From the NCBI GenBank assembly GCA_950022295.1, contig OX465595.1, forward strand, positions 66,982,770 through 67,046,769: DNA of 64,000 nucleotides, in the 5' to 3' direction. This stretch comes from Bromus sterilis (Eukaryota > Streptophyta > Magnoliopsida > Poales > Poaceae). The notes under the pieces are model-generated. The model saw nothing but the letters and a program-made list of their open reading frames with translations. It was not told the origin of the DNA and ran no database searches. Positions within the stretch are counted from its first letter, which is position 1. The number at the start of each line of letters is the position of its first letter. The position numbers were made by a program, and so were the translations under genes. Of the stretch, positions 23,297 through 34,531 are shown piece after piece.

Positions 23297-25417
23297 CTAC
23301 TCACGAAGCCACAACAGCGGTACCCACATTACCAGAAGCTCCTGCTCGCCATCATCATGACCTCCAGGAAAGTATCGCACTACTTCGAAGAACACTCCAT
23401 CACAATCGTGAGCAGTGCACCACTCGCGGACATCCTCAACAATCCCGGCGCGACCGGTCGAGTCGCTGAGTGGAACATGGAGCTTAGCCCGCGAGACCTA
23501 CAGTTCAAACACCCAACAGCAATCAAAGCCCAAGTACTCCCAGACTTCCTGGTCGAGTGGGCAGAAGTCCAAACACCAGGGCCCCCAGACTTGTCCAACT
23601 CATGGACAATGTACTTTGATGGATCCAAAAGAAAGCAAGGAGTCGGAGCAGGCGTCGTCCTAGTCTCCCCCAAAGGAACGAAGCTCAAATACATCCTCCA
23701 GATCAACTTCAGCAATGCCTCCAACAATGAAGCAGAGTACGAGGCGCTAATTCATGGCATGCACATGGCAAAAACCTGCGGTGCCACTCGCCTATCGATC
23801 TATGGCGACTCAAACCTCGTCGTCCAGCAGGCGATGAGAGACTGTAACGCAGTCGCAGACAACATGGCAGCTTACCAGAAGCTCGACAATGCGCTAGAAG
23901 GAGGATTCGACGGCTGTGAACTCAACTACATCCCGAGAGCAAACAATACAGAAGCCGACGAACTTGCGAACATCGGATCGACTCGAGGACCAATACCACC
24001 AGGCGTTTTTCTCGAAAGCATCAGTCAGAGATCAATAAAAGCAAAGCCAGCGGAGCCCAAAGCAGTCGCAAAAGAAGATGACACAAATGAGCCAGCACAG
24101 GTGGCGGCAACGAGCGCAGCTGACGCTACAAACAACCAAGAAATCGAAGCTGAAGCACCAGTAGCACTCAAAGACCCGGCCTGGGCAAGACCTTTTCTTC
24201 GATTCCTAATCGAAGGCACCCTACCACAAGACGTTGCAGAAGCCCGACGCATCAGTCGACGATCCAAAGCATTCACAGTAATCAACAAACAGCTCTACAA
24301 GCGCAACATTTCCCAGGTCCTACAAAAGTGCATAGACGAGGAAGACGGCAAAGCCCTACTACTGGAGATTCACGAAGGAACCTGCGGGCACCATGCCAGC
24401 AGTCGAGCACTCGTGGCAAAAGCCTTTCGAGCAGGATTCTATTGGCAAACAGCCATGAGAAATGCAGAGGATATCGTACGGCGTTGCATCACCTGCCAAA
24501 AGTTCGCCAGCAGGCCGCACGCCCCAGCATTAGAACTCAAAACCATACCGTTATCATGGCCATTCGCCACATGGGGAATCAACATGGTAGTCCCACTCAA
24601 GAAATCATCAAAAGGAGGAAGAATACACCTACTGGTCGCAGTCGACAAATTCACCAAATGGATCGAGGCAGTACCAATCACCAGCTCAACAGCCCTCATG
24701 GCAGTGAACTTCATCAAATTAATCATCTTCAGATTCGGAGTACCACACAACAACATCACAGACAATGGTACCAACTTCACGGCAGCAGAGTTCCAAAACT
24801 TCTGTCAAGAGTTGGGAATCAATATCAACTACGCATCAGTCACACACCCACAGTCTAATGGCCAAGTGGAAAAAGCAAACGGCTTAGTATGCGGAGGATT
24901 AAAGAAGCGACTCCTAGCACCACAATAACAGGCCGCAGGAAATTGGATATAGGAGCTCCCCGCAGTCCTATGGAGCCTACGCACCACCCCAAATAGCTCA
25001 ACCCAATATACGCCTTTCTTCTTGGTATACGGGGCAGAAGCAGTGCTACCGCACGACCTAAAATTCGGAGCACCCAGAGTCTTAGGGTACGAAGAGGAAG
25101 AGGCAGAAGAAGCGCTGCAGAACGACAAAGACATAGCAGACGAAGCACGAGAAACAACCCTCACAAAATCCGAAGGATACCAAGACAAGCTACGCACCTA
25201 TCAAAGCAGTGGCCTACAGACCAGATCATTCAATAAAGGAGACCTTGTGCTGGGGCTAATACAGGAAAAAGTGCACAAACTTGCCCCACAATGGGAAGGA
25301 CCATTCATCATCTCAGAAGTCATTGGAGGAGGAGCATACAGACTGCAGAATCAAAAAACTAATGAGGACGTGGGAAATCCATGGAACGTAGCGAACCTAT
25401 GCCTGTTCTACCCATAG
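23297..25417 (+). pseudogene. RNase H-archaeal-type RNase H-integrase of element A (second part)
   Basis: Continues the frame broken at 13986. In order: end of the classical RNase H (RYPHYQKLLLAIIMTSRKV); a second, archaeal-type RNase H (MYFDGSKRKQGVGAGVVL, NNEAEYEALIHG, YGDSNLVVQQ, ANNTEADELA; about 23610-23980); an HHCC zinc finger (GHH...CITCQK, about 24385-24505); the integrase core with VDKFTKW, ITDNGTNF and GQVEKANG (D, D, E); and a C-terminal part ending NVANLCLFYP. Stops TAA at 24926 and TAG at 24950 break the end of integrase. The second RNase H supports the Tat lineage. Confidence 0.85.
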
Positions 25418-25515
25418 TCCTCTAGACATTATCAAGATATCGGCAGCAGCACCGATCGGCAACACATGTAAAATTTGAAGGAATAAAACAATGTTGCCCA
25501 AAGCACTCTTACTTC

Positions 25516-25935
25516 CAAAGCGCTCGGGGGCTCGAGCCAAAGAACTCCCCCCGAGAGACGCTATCTTTGCAAACGCGACCTTTAATTACAAAGCGCTCGG
25601 TGGCTCGAGCCAAGAACTCCCCACGAGAGATGCTATCTTCGCAAACGCGACATTTAATTACAAAGCGCTCGGGGGCTCGAGCCAAAGAACCCCCCCCCCC
25701 CGAGTGGGACACGACCTTTAATGAAAAAGCGATCGGGGCTCGAGCCAAGAACTCCCCCTGAGAGACGCCATCTTCGCAAACGCGACCTTTACTTACAAAG
25801 CACTCGGGGGCTCGAGCCTAGAAATCCCCCGAGAGACACTATCTTCGCAAACGCGACTTTTGCTTAAAAAGACTCGGGGGCTCGAGCATAAAACTTCCCC
25901 CGAAGGACGTTACCTTCGCTAAAGACGCGACTATC
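25516..25935 (+). repeat. Roughly 70-bp tandem array with CTCGGGGGCT motifs (element A)
   Basis: About six copies of a 63-73 bp unit. Each has CTCGGGGGCTCGAGCC (some with one change), an AACTCCCC(C)GAG stretch and CTTCGCAAACGCGAC. The purine core is the same as that of the polypurine tract at 28501-28510. Starts soon after the pol stop (25417). Confidence 0.85.
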
Positions 25936-26196
25936 GCCAAACAACAAAGCAGGCAAGGGAAAGTCGCATCTTTAGTCTTCACCCGATTGCAAGCGATCGC
26001 CTAAATACTCGGGGGCTACTCCCATCGAGAGCGCTGACGCGCACATGATCTAAACTTGGAAAGATTCAAAGACAAGCTACAAACTAGTGAGGAAAAAATA
26101 TCATAAGGCCTACGCTTGATTATGCAAATCAAACGCAGCCTCGGGGGCTACTCCCATCGGGAGCTCTTGCGCGCACCCGAGAAGACATTACCCATT

Positions 26197-26345
26197 TACA
26201 AAAGAGTCGAAGACATTCTCATTACAAAGGAGTCGAAGACATTTTCATTACAAAGGAGTCGAAGATATTCTCATTACAAAGGAGTCGAAGACATTCTCAT
26301 TACAAAGGAGTCGAAGACATTTCATTACAAAGAAGTCGAAACGAC
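26197..26345 (+). repeat. 26-bp tandem array (element A)
   Basis: About six head-to-tail copies of GAGTCGAAGACATTCTCATT plus ACAAAG, with small length changes. No spacer between copies. Confidence 0.9.
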
Positions 26346-26511
26346 AGTTTGCCGTTACAGAAGGACCTACGGAACTACAAGCTGGGCTACATTTCAACTT
26401 CTACATGTGTGCTCATGTTGAGATAATTGGCACTTTCGTACCACAGACAAAGTAGCAGCCTAGCCGGCGAGGGAGAAGCTCGCTGTCCTCCAGTTCTACA
26501 AGGTGCCTCGC

Positions 26512-27119
26512 CTACTGCCGCTGCCGGTTGACGATTGGCTTGACGTCCAGTTCTTCTTTAGAACTAGAAGACTAAGAAACGGGAGAAGCAGGCGAACCAC
26601 CACTCGATCCATCAGAATCGCTACTGCTCGTCTCCTCACATTATGGATCCAGACGGTTGCCCCCAGCATCCAACGCGCGGATAATAATAGTATCTTCGCC
26701 GTCAAAACGACAGCAAAGGCTGTCGCCACCGCACAAATTCAACTGGCGAGAAAACGTCCTCCAGCCAGACCCAAGGACGATCAAGGACGAACTATCAAAT
26801 TCCAGCTCCACCCAAGAAGAAGAACGAGAGCATCCATGAAGACAGAGCCAGAAGCCCTCTAAGCCACGCTCAGAAGCAATGGAGGAAAACGAGGCAGGAA
26901 GAGGAATCCGGGCAGAATTCCGCCCAAGAACATGCAAAAGAAAATCATGGCGCAATAAAACCTCTTCCATGGAGGAAGAAGATGAAAGCATCAACGCAGT
27001 ACCATGACGCCCACCACGTGAGGAACGAGGGGTACGGCCACCACGACCACGGCGGCATGACCTCACCCTGCAACACCACGGCCTCGTCTAGCTACACCGC
27101 TACCACGCTTGGGCGCCAT
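26512..27119 (-). pseudogene. Antisense ORF of element A with a B3-like DNA-binding domain
   Basis: Minus-strand unit inside the 3' region of element A. A TATA box (minus TATAAA, plus 27189-27194) lies about 70 bp before an ATG at 27119 (MAPKRGSGVARRGRG). A one-base shift near 27066 leads to an open frame of 141 codons. From its aa 41 to 137 (genome 26946-26656) it reads as a plant B3 fold: a DFLLHVLG strand, RIPLPASF, FWLCLHGCSRSSSWVELEFD, GSGWRTFSRQLNL, GGDSLCCRFDGEDTIIIRA. Beyond a TAA (26641) the same frame goes on as ETSSSDSDGSSGGSPASP with a TAG (26572) to 26512, an acidic Ser-rich tail. The head is Arg/Gly-rich, the tail acidic, so a nuclear protein is likely. B3 is my reading by pattern; no search was possible. 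Confidence 0.6.
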
Positions 27120-27188
27120 ATGAAGAAGAAGAAGCAGAGAGGAAAGATGCGAAGATGAGATGCCAAGGACGGGCAACCAAATGAAGCA

Positions 27189-27194
27189 TTTATA
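27189..27194 (-). promoter_or_regulatory. TATA-like box for the antisense unit of element A
   Basis: Minus strand GCTATAAATGC, 70 bp upstream of the ATG at 27119. The placement fits a plant core promoter, but there is no expression evidence. Confidence 0.45.
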
Positions 27195-27600
27195 GCTCAA
27201 TCCAAGGGCAAATGAGGAAAAACACACAGAAGACCAGGCGGCGCCATCATTTCATCAAAGACCAAACGAGCCGAGCGTTATGAAATCCAAGACGAAGATG
27301 CCTTCACACGGTCAACATTATTTACAGGACGCGTCAAATCTCGCCTGTTTCCCATACCAAGCCTTGGGAATCCAACAGGAAATAGGCAGCGCGACGCCAA
27401 AATCATCATTACGACAGTGCAGAAGACGTGACAGATCAAACAAAAAAAATCAAGCATCATCATACGTCATCAAACATCATGGCAATGCATATCAGCACGA
27501 CATCCCAAAGGGAACGGATCAAGGTAAAAGCAGTTGGAAAAAACCAAACGATTCCAAGAACCAGCTATATGTCCAAATTTTCTGACGCTAAAAAATTCTT

Positions 27601-27850
27601 ACTCCCATCGGGAGTACCCTTTCGAGTTTGGGTGCTCTCTCACCTAGAAGACAAAAGGTGCTCGAGTTATCACTCGCACTAGCAAAAAACAACACACTCT
27701 CAGAGTTCGGGTGCTCCCTCACCCAGAAGGCAAAGATGTGCTCGAGTGATCACTCGCACCAGCAGACACAAAATACACTCAGAGTTCGGGTGCTCCCTCA
27801 CCCAAAGAGCAGAAACGCATTCGAGTGACCACTCGCAGGAAAATACTCAG
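27601..27850 (+). repeat. 79-bp tandem array (element A)
   Basis: Three copies starting near 27624, 27703 and 27782. Each holds GAGTTCGGGTGCTCCCTCAC, a purine-rich linker, and CTCGAGTGATCACTCGC, a near-palindrome. The rest of 27200-28500 shows no gene. Confidence 0.85.
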
Positions 27851-28497
27851 CAATTCAGCAAGCATGACTTACTCGTGCAATTGAAGGTATTCCGAGTGGG
27901 TGCCATCTTATTTTCCTCGCCTGACATCGCTACAAGCTCCGCGAGTGACGACTAAAATAGCTCACTTGATTGTTTATTCCAAGTGGGTGCATTGCTAAAT
28001 CAGGCTCCGTGCCTCAAAACAAAAAATATTATACCTGGGCTACGACACACTGTACCCAGATGCCACGCAAGCTTAGCGTGTAAGTAAAACCCCGCTGCGC
28101 AGAATGGTCGGGCCGGGACTTGCCGCAGAGCGATTTCACTCGCGACCTTTTCCATGCGCTCGCATGATAGAAAGAGCCGAGCGGACGCGCTCAGGCTATG
28201 TGCTTAGACTGGCGGCAATTGATCCTATAAGACCTGCAGTGGCATGAATTTGATTGACACCAGTGTTCCAAGTTGATGTCGAGGGACGTGTGCTTGATTG
28301 GGCTACTGTGGTACTTGTCACTAGCACAATTCACCAAGGCTCGACCAGTCGACTCCTTGGGCCCTTTCAGCTTAGCAATCCCTCGAAACAGATATTGTCA
28401 TGGCTCAAAACTGCAAGCGACCCGTGGCGATGCCACGCTTACAAACAGTAAAGCGCAGATGAATTCGAGTCCCTGTGCGACTCTTCGAGTCCCCCAG

Positions 28498-28512
28498 GCA
28501 CTCGGGGGCTAC
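28498..28512 (+). promoter_or_regulatory. Polypurine tract of element A
   Basis: CACTCGGGGGCTAC directly before the LTR start TGACGAGG at 28513. The primer for plus-strand synthesis is expected here. Confidence 0.7.
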
Positions 28513-28962
28513 TGACGAGGGGGTAACCCCACGAGTCCTACATATGAGGCTACCTGGTGCGTGTGAAGATAGAAGGCCCACCGGGCAGCTACGACAAGCC
28601 CATAATTGGCCTAACCAGGCACCGACGTAGGAGTCCGCGACTAACATGGAAGGTGCAACTTGGCGTACAAGGCAAGACTAGAACTAGGAAAGCATCTACT
28701 GTAACCTAGCACGGACTCCCCGAGACCTGGCCTAATATATAAAGGCTGGGAGGGGAGACGTCCAGATCATCTCAATACGCATCTACTCATCTTTGCCTTG
28801 CGAGAACTCGCCTCGGCCTCCACTGTAATCGCCCCCTCACGTAATAATATGGAGCAGGAAGTGCTTCTCCTGTTAGCCGACGAGTATCGTCCAACCTGTG
28901 CTATCTCTATGACTAACCCAGGGTCCCTGACCATGGGATTTGCCGGGGTTGATACCCGTCAC
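28513..28962 (+). mobile_element. 3' LTR of element A (450 bp)
   Basis: TGACGAGGGGGTAACCCC ... GTTGATACCCGTCA. TATA-like CTAATATATAAAGG near 28732-28744. From 28963 on, F gag starts, with cgcga as the likely target duplication; its partner is lost with the 5' end of A. Confidence 0.85.
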
Positions 28963-29144
28963 GCGATGTCTGCCGAAAGGAATGATGACGCCGTGCGACA
29001 AAGGAATTCCTGCCCCGAACCGCGAGGCGTCGTCGATGACGTAGTCCCACGCTCCACTCCTCATCACCAGGCCGGAGGCGAAGCGCACACGCGATGCAGA
29101 TGATGGTCCCGTCCGGATCAGAACTCCAGTCGACGCCTCGGCCC
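28963..29144 (-). pseudogene. gag start of Tat element F (cut by A)
   Basis: Minus-strand text QLAPTVGRAEASTGVLIRTG ... RFGAGIPLSHGVIIPFGRHR matches the gag start of element D (MAPTVGQTEASAGVKIRTG ...). It stops at the LTR of A. The same gag resumes at 11416; about 100 bp expected between the two parts are missing. Confidence 0.75.
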
Positions 29145-29145
29145 G

Positions 29146-29163
29146 CCCCACGGTGGGCGCCAA
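29146..29163 (-). promoter_or_regulatory. Primer binding site of element F
   Basis: Minus strand TTGGCGCCCACCGTGGGG, one base after the LTR end; identical to the site in element D. Confidence 0.75.
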
Positions 29164-29164
29164 C

Positions 29165-29979
29165 TGTCGTCGATATGTAACGGTAGATGCCATGGGGATG
29201 GCTAAAGAGGGGGACAAACCGAGGTTAGTGTCGCTGGTACCGGAATCGAGAATGGGAACACACAGTGAGACACCACGATGTACCCAGGTTCGGGGATCTC
29301 CGTAGAGATAAAACCCCTAGTCTTGCCGAGCTTGCTATATGCAATAACTCTGGCTACAATGACTGCTCCTTGAGCTGTTTGAGAGGAAGGAGAAGAGGGC
29401 CTCTGGTCACTACTCTCTTCTGGCTCTCTCTAAGGTGGGTGAAGTTGAAATAAGTGCTCCGTCGTCCCTCACGCAGGAGGGGTACCCGGGGCTCTTATAG
29501 GCCGAGCCCGGGGTACAAAGGTAAATATACAAAGGGGAGGGCCCAGCTGTCAGCCTCGAACAAGCTAGGGACCTCACGTCGTGCTCTCCCGGATGACCCG
29601 GTGTAGACTTGCGGCTCACCATACCACTATCTCGTAGACCTCGGTGATGAACAGTGGAGCTAGAGACCTAGACCTGCCGGCTTGTCCGCGTGATCGGCGC
29701 TGGAGGAGACCGCACGCCTCTGACAGTCCCGATCTTCAGGGATTGCGCATTGAATGCTCTTGTACCAGGTGTCCGACCTGGGATTTTGTTCGTACATTAC
29801 TCCGTTTACAACGGCCGAATGCTTCCTAGTGAGGCCGATTGCGCCCTCTCTGGCGAAATCGGCCCTCAACTTGATCAGCTCGGCCCACTTCTTCTTACTC
29901 TTGATTAGCTCGGCCTTGATTAGATCGGTGACCATCAGGTCGGTGATCTTTGCCTTGATGAATTGTTTCCCCTGAGTGA
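29165..29979 (-). mobile_element. 5' LTR of Tat element F (main part)
   Basis: On the minus strand the LTR ends ...CATATCGACGACA at 29165, as in element D (same family, diverged). It is interrupted at 29979 by element G, and its first bases (TGTCGGGGGAAGG...) are found beyond G at 38399-38428. Confidence 0.8.
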
Positions 29980-31635
29980 TGATGGCAAGAGAGTGTTATA
30001 CTCTTCAAGCCCTCGTTGACTACCCCAAGTGCAGGGTTGGATATATAGTGCAGCGGCAAGTTTTCCCTTGGCAAAGATACCAAGGTTTGTCTCTCGTAGG
30101 ACTCCGAAGGATACAAGAAGGTGGTAAAGTGAACAATGGCTCCGAGGTTGCTAGCTTCACCTGGACCTGCACACAGATACAAATAACTTTGCTCCCAACG
30201 AGTACAGAGGAGTTGTCAATTCCTCCGGCCTTGCTGTTTACAAAGGATCAACGCAAGAGATAATAATAGTGGCAACTGAAAGTAAAGACTGAAAGTAATA
30301 AGGGTGTAAACAGTGATATGAAGATGGACCGGGGTCCCGTGATTTTCACTAGTGATGTCTTTCTCCCAAAATACGATAAAAGTTCTAGCGAGGTAAACAA
30401 ATCACAGTTGGGCAATTGACAGGATTATGAAGGCACCGCAATGCTAACTATGCTGCAAAGAAAGGAAGGGCTCAAAAGCAAAGAGCAGTACGCCAAAGTA
30501 AGTAGACCGAAATCCATCTGCATCTACTACGAATCATCCACCTTGAGATATCTATCCAGAACATCTCTCTGGTATGAAGTTGCGAATCCCACCCAAAGTG
30601 TAAACTCAAAGCAACAGACAACTGCATTAAAAGAACTATGCGTAAAGTAAACAATCCTTGCACCCGCAGGTACAAGCACCGTTGTTTTATCCCTGGTGGC
30701 AACATCACATCCCCTAGTCTCATGTTTCTGTCACTCAAGCTAGACATCAAGGGGCTGAACCAACAATCAAGCATAACGCTCTCTCTTGGAGTTGCAAATA
30801 AAATACTTGGCCAAAGCAAATACCGCAACAGAGAACATGCCAGAATTTACTCAAGAACAAAATATAAAAGAGAAGAACCAAATATATTACTCATCACAAT
30901 CTGAACATAGTCTCATAATCCATCAGATCCCAACAAACTCAGCATAGCAACAACAGAAATTACATAGATGCCTCGATCATGTGAGGCAGCTCACGAGGAC
31001 TCGAAAGTGGAAGCACAAAAGGGGGAGAGATAGATCACATAGCTACTGGTCACGGACCCATGGTCCAAGGGAAACTACTCATGGTACAAACGGGAGGCGT
31101 CCATGGCTATGGAGGGTCTCGCGGAGGGGGTAGCTTCTCCCGGCAGGGTGCCGGAGCAGCTTCTCCAGGCAGCCCTAATCTAGAAACGGCGGCGGTGGCG
31201 GAACAAAGGCGAGATCGCGAAAGAGGAGTCCGTCTTAGGGGTTTCCACCCCGAGGGGTAAATATAGGCGAAGGGGGGCGTCGAGGGGACCCACCAGGCAG
31301 CCAGGAGGACTCCTGGCGCGGCCTAGGGTGGGGCCACGCCAGGGGCCCTCCTGGCCTCCTGGTGGTGGCCCTCCTCCGCTCCTTTGGTGTTTCCGGAAGC
31401 TTCTGTTGTGCTGATTTTTTATATATTTTTCCCGAAATTTTTGGAGCACTTTTAATGGCCGGAAAACCTGAAATACAAAAACAGCAGAAAACATAAACTG
31501 GCAGCTGGGTGCACTGAGTTAGTAGGTTAGTCCAAATTGGTTCAAAAGTGTATGAAAGTTCAAGCAAAACATGGCAAAGTTACACAAAACATGCATGGAA
31601 CAAGCATAAATTATAGATACGTTTGGGACGTATCA
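29980..31635 (-). mobile_element. 3' LTR of element G (1656 bp)
   Basis: Near-identical to 36759-38398. Begins (plus) TGATGGCAAGAGAGTG and ends GGGACGTATCA. Confidence 0.9.
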
Positions 31636-34531
31636 ACATCCGCAAGCTTAATTCCTGCTCGTCCTCGAGTAGGTAAATGATAACAAGCATAATTTCTGTG
31701 GTGACATGCCACACAACCATAAAAGGACTTTTAAGTAAAGCAATCAAAGCATGCAATTCAATTCAAGTCTTTACTAGCAAAAGTCTATATTAGCATTGAC
31801 ACAAGCAACGAAAGAACAAAAGGTGCAAGAGCTCTCGCTGTCCGTGACTCGAATGTCTCCAGATGGTGTTTGCGTGCAAGCAAGGGATAGGGAAATACGA
31901 GAGAAAAAATAAGGTTATTGAGAACAACTATCTACTAAAGTTTCACACTTGGTCTCCTTTGGATTCTTATCTGGACTCGTCCCCAGACCACTAGCCAGGT
32001 ACAAGTCAAACTGATCCACTCCCTTTCAATATTTTGAGCACTCATGCAATGGATGAGCGTGAGCAAGAAATTTGACACCTAAAAGGCGAAACAGAAAGAA
32101 GGTGGAGGAGGAAGACAAAAAGGTGTGAAAGGCTCACATCAATGAGGACAATCATAGGCGAGAGAAGGCCATATGATAGATATGATGTGAGGAGTAGGGA
32201 TTGCCATGCAATGGATGCACATCTGAGCTAAAAGCTCTCCAAGGGAACTAGTGGGGGTGCATCTAACTTGCTTGCTCAAGAAGACCTAGAGCTCGTTTGA
32301 GGAGGCTCATCATTGGAATATACAAGCCAAGTTCTATAGTGTGAAGGGTCCCCACATAGCTATATGCATGATGATGATCTCTATGGAGTACAAGGGATAG
32401 GAGATGAAGTACTAGTGTGGGTCTCTCAAAAGGAATAGTAGTATGCCCCCTTCTCTTTTTTCTTTTCTCTTTTTCTCTCTTTTTTTTGGTGACCTCAATG
32501 GCTCTTTCTATTTAACTCTCATTTGTCCTCTTTGGGATCTTTTGATTTTGTCCTCTTTGGGATCTTTTCCTCAATTTAGGGGCAATACTCTATATTTTAC
32601 AAGAATATAGGAGATCTTTCACACTTTACAAAGGTACTCACATAAAGAAAATGTAACTATCATGATGCAAATGTATGCTTCTGCCAGGATAGCAGGATAT
32701 GCAATGATACTAGCGCGTCATGTAGCAATGACTAGGGCAAGGCCCAACTAGCATGCGGCTCATCGATCAAGCAAGTAGCATGTATGACATGAAGATCAAG
32801 TCATGAGAAGGTGGATGTTGCATGGCAATGTATCTCGGAAAGGCTATGGAAATGCCTTGTAGGTAGGTATGGTGGCTGTTTTGAGGAAAGATATAAGGAG
32901 GCTTATGATGACAGAGCGTATCATGCCAAGGGTTTGGATGCACCGGCGAAGTATGCGCTAACTCTCGAGGTGAGAAAGGGAAATGCACGGTACCGAAGAG
33001 GCTAGAAAAAGTATAGGTGGGTCCAAGTGTCAACTTTCGAATACTCACATTAGTCCGAAGAACTCATGACTTATTATCGGTAACTCTCAATCTAATCAGG
33101 AGGTTCACACGGAGACAAGTACCCCGAGGAGGAGTGTATGGGGGTTTGGTTATCCTTGCGCATCCTCGACTCATGGTACGTGAGTGTACTCTAATATTCG
33201 AACCCTCCAGAGTTTAGTGATCCATCTAGTAGCTAGAGTTCTCAACAGGGGTTTTTGGTTTTCGAAAAACACACGGATTGCCCAAAATACGACATCTATC
33301 ACTAATAGGCAAGAGCTCTTGACACCATAAGTTCAAACATTACTCTAATCAATACCTCAAAACTATTGCAAGTTACTACTACAAAGAGAACAACAACTTT
33401 AACTACCTACTTTTAGTCAAGACACAGAACTCAGTGCAACAGGAAAACTCTCTAACAAGATAAAACATGCAACCTATAGAAAGTTCAACCTAAGACAAAA
33501 ATAAAAGCTCTTAGAAAAACTAAAGCACTACAACTAAACAGAACAACAGCTAAGAAAAGAAAAAGAACAACTCACAGCTAAAATAATAAGCATGCAAATC
33601 CAATGAGGAGTTCTACTTCAAGCGGAGCGTGAATCTCTCCCACAAAAAAGAGTAAGTTGGGGTCTAACTTGTTACTACAGCAAACAAAGCGAAAGAAAAC
33701 TAAAAACAAAACCTAAGAGCGAGACGCTCCATGAAAAGCACATAACGCATGAAGTGATAAAAATATAGTGCAACTAGATACGAACTAATAATTGTTGATG
33801 AAGAAGGGGATGCACGGGGGCATCCCCAAGCCTAGACGCTTGAGTCTCCTTGAATATTTATTGGGGGTGCACATGGGCATCCCCAAGCTTGAGCGTTGGA
33901 CCCTCCTGAATCTTCTTTCATCATCCTCCATCGCACACTTGAAAACTCCCTTCATACATAACTCATTGTAGGCTGATTAGAGAGGTTAGTACCCTAATAA
34001 AATAATTTTCCTCTACTGCAAATGAAGATTTTCAGGAAGAGATACTGTTTCCCAAGATTGCCAAAAGGTTTTTGCAAAGAAAAATTAAGATTAAGGTTTG
34101 CAAAAGTGAAGAGAGACAAAACGTGGAAGAATCTGTGAAAAACAGAACAACAGATAGAAACGAATTTTTTAGGGGTACTTCTGCAACTCAAATCAAAAAA
34201 CTCAGAACAGGAAGTTTCGTAATTGTATAGAGCACACTGTGTAAAAAATTCAGCTCAGAAAGACGAACTGGGATTTTTCTCAGATTTTTCTAGTCACGAG
34301 GACAGAATCTGTTTTCTGGACAGCATGTCACAACTTTTACTTCCCTTGCCGTATGAGGCTAAACTTGGCACAAAGCTTGAAAAAATAAAGATACAATGAT
34401 GTTGCTACAGTAGTAAAAATCATCAAGACCACTAAGAACAGAACAAAAGCAAAAAGAAAAACCTAAATTCGTTGCGGGCTGCCTCCCGAAAGCGCTTCTT
34501 TAGAGCCATTAGCTAGGCTTAAAGCAGAAGA
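31636..34531 (-). other. 3' non-coding region of element G
   Basis: No gene. A polypurine-like AAGCTTGCGGATGT (minus) lies directly before the 3' LTR. Two better copies of the type AAGCTTGGGGATGCCC / AGGCTTGGGGATGCCC lie at about 33870-33885 and 33815-33830. The centre (32440-32580) is T-rich with a short duplication of a 'cctctttgggatctttt' phrase. Confidence 0.6.

Larger units (their letters stand above)
11417..28962 (+). mobile_element. Tat-type Ty3/gypsy element A (5'-truncated, interrupted by B)
   Basis: Plus-strand element with gag end, protease, reverse transcriptase, two RNase H domains, integrase, a 3.1 kb 3' region with repeat arrays and an antisense ORF, polypurine tract and 3' LTR (28513-28962). 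The second RNase H plus a long 3' region with an antisense ORF is typical of the Tat lineage. The 5' LTR, primer site and first part of gag are missing: the sequence begins near 11417-11440, head-to-head with F gag. Element B is inserted at 13987-23291; removing it restores the RNase H frame exactly. The position inside F is supported by F gag parts on both sides. The start coordinate is good to about 25 bp. Confidence 0.8.

Noticed and set aside
26197..26345. CRISPR-like short repeat array
   Set aside because: The copies are contiguous with no unique spacers, in a plant retrotransposon.
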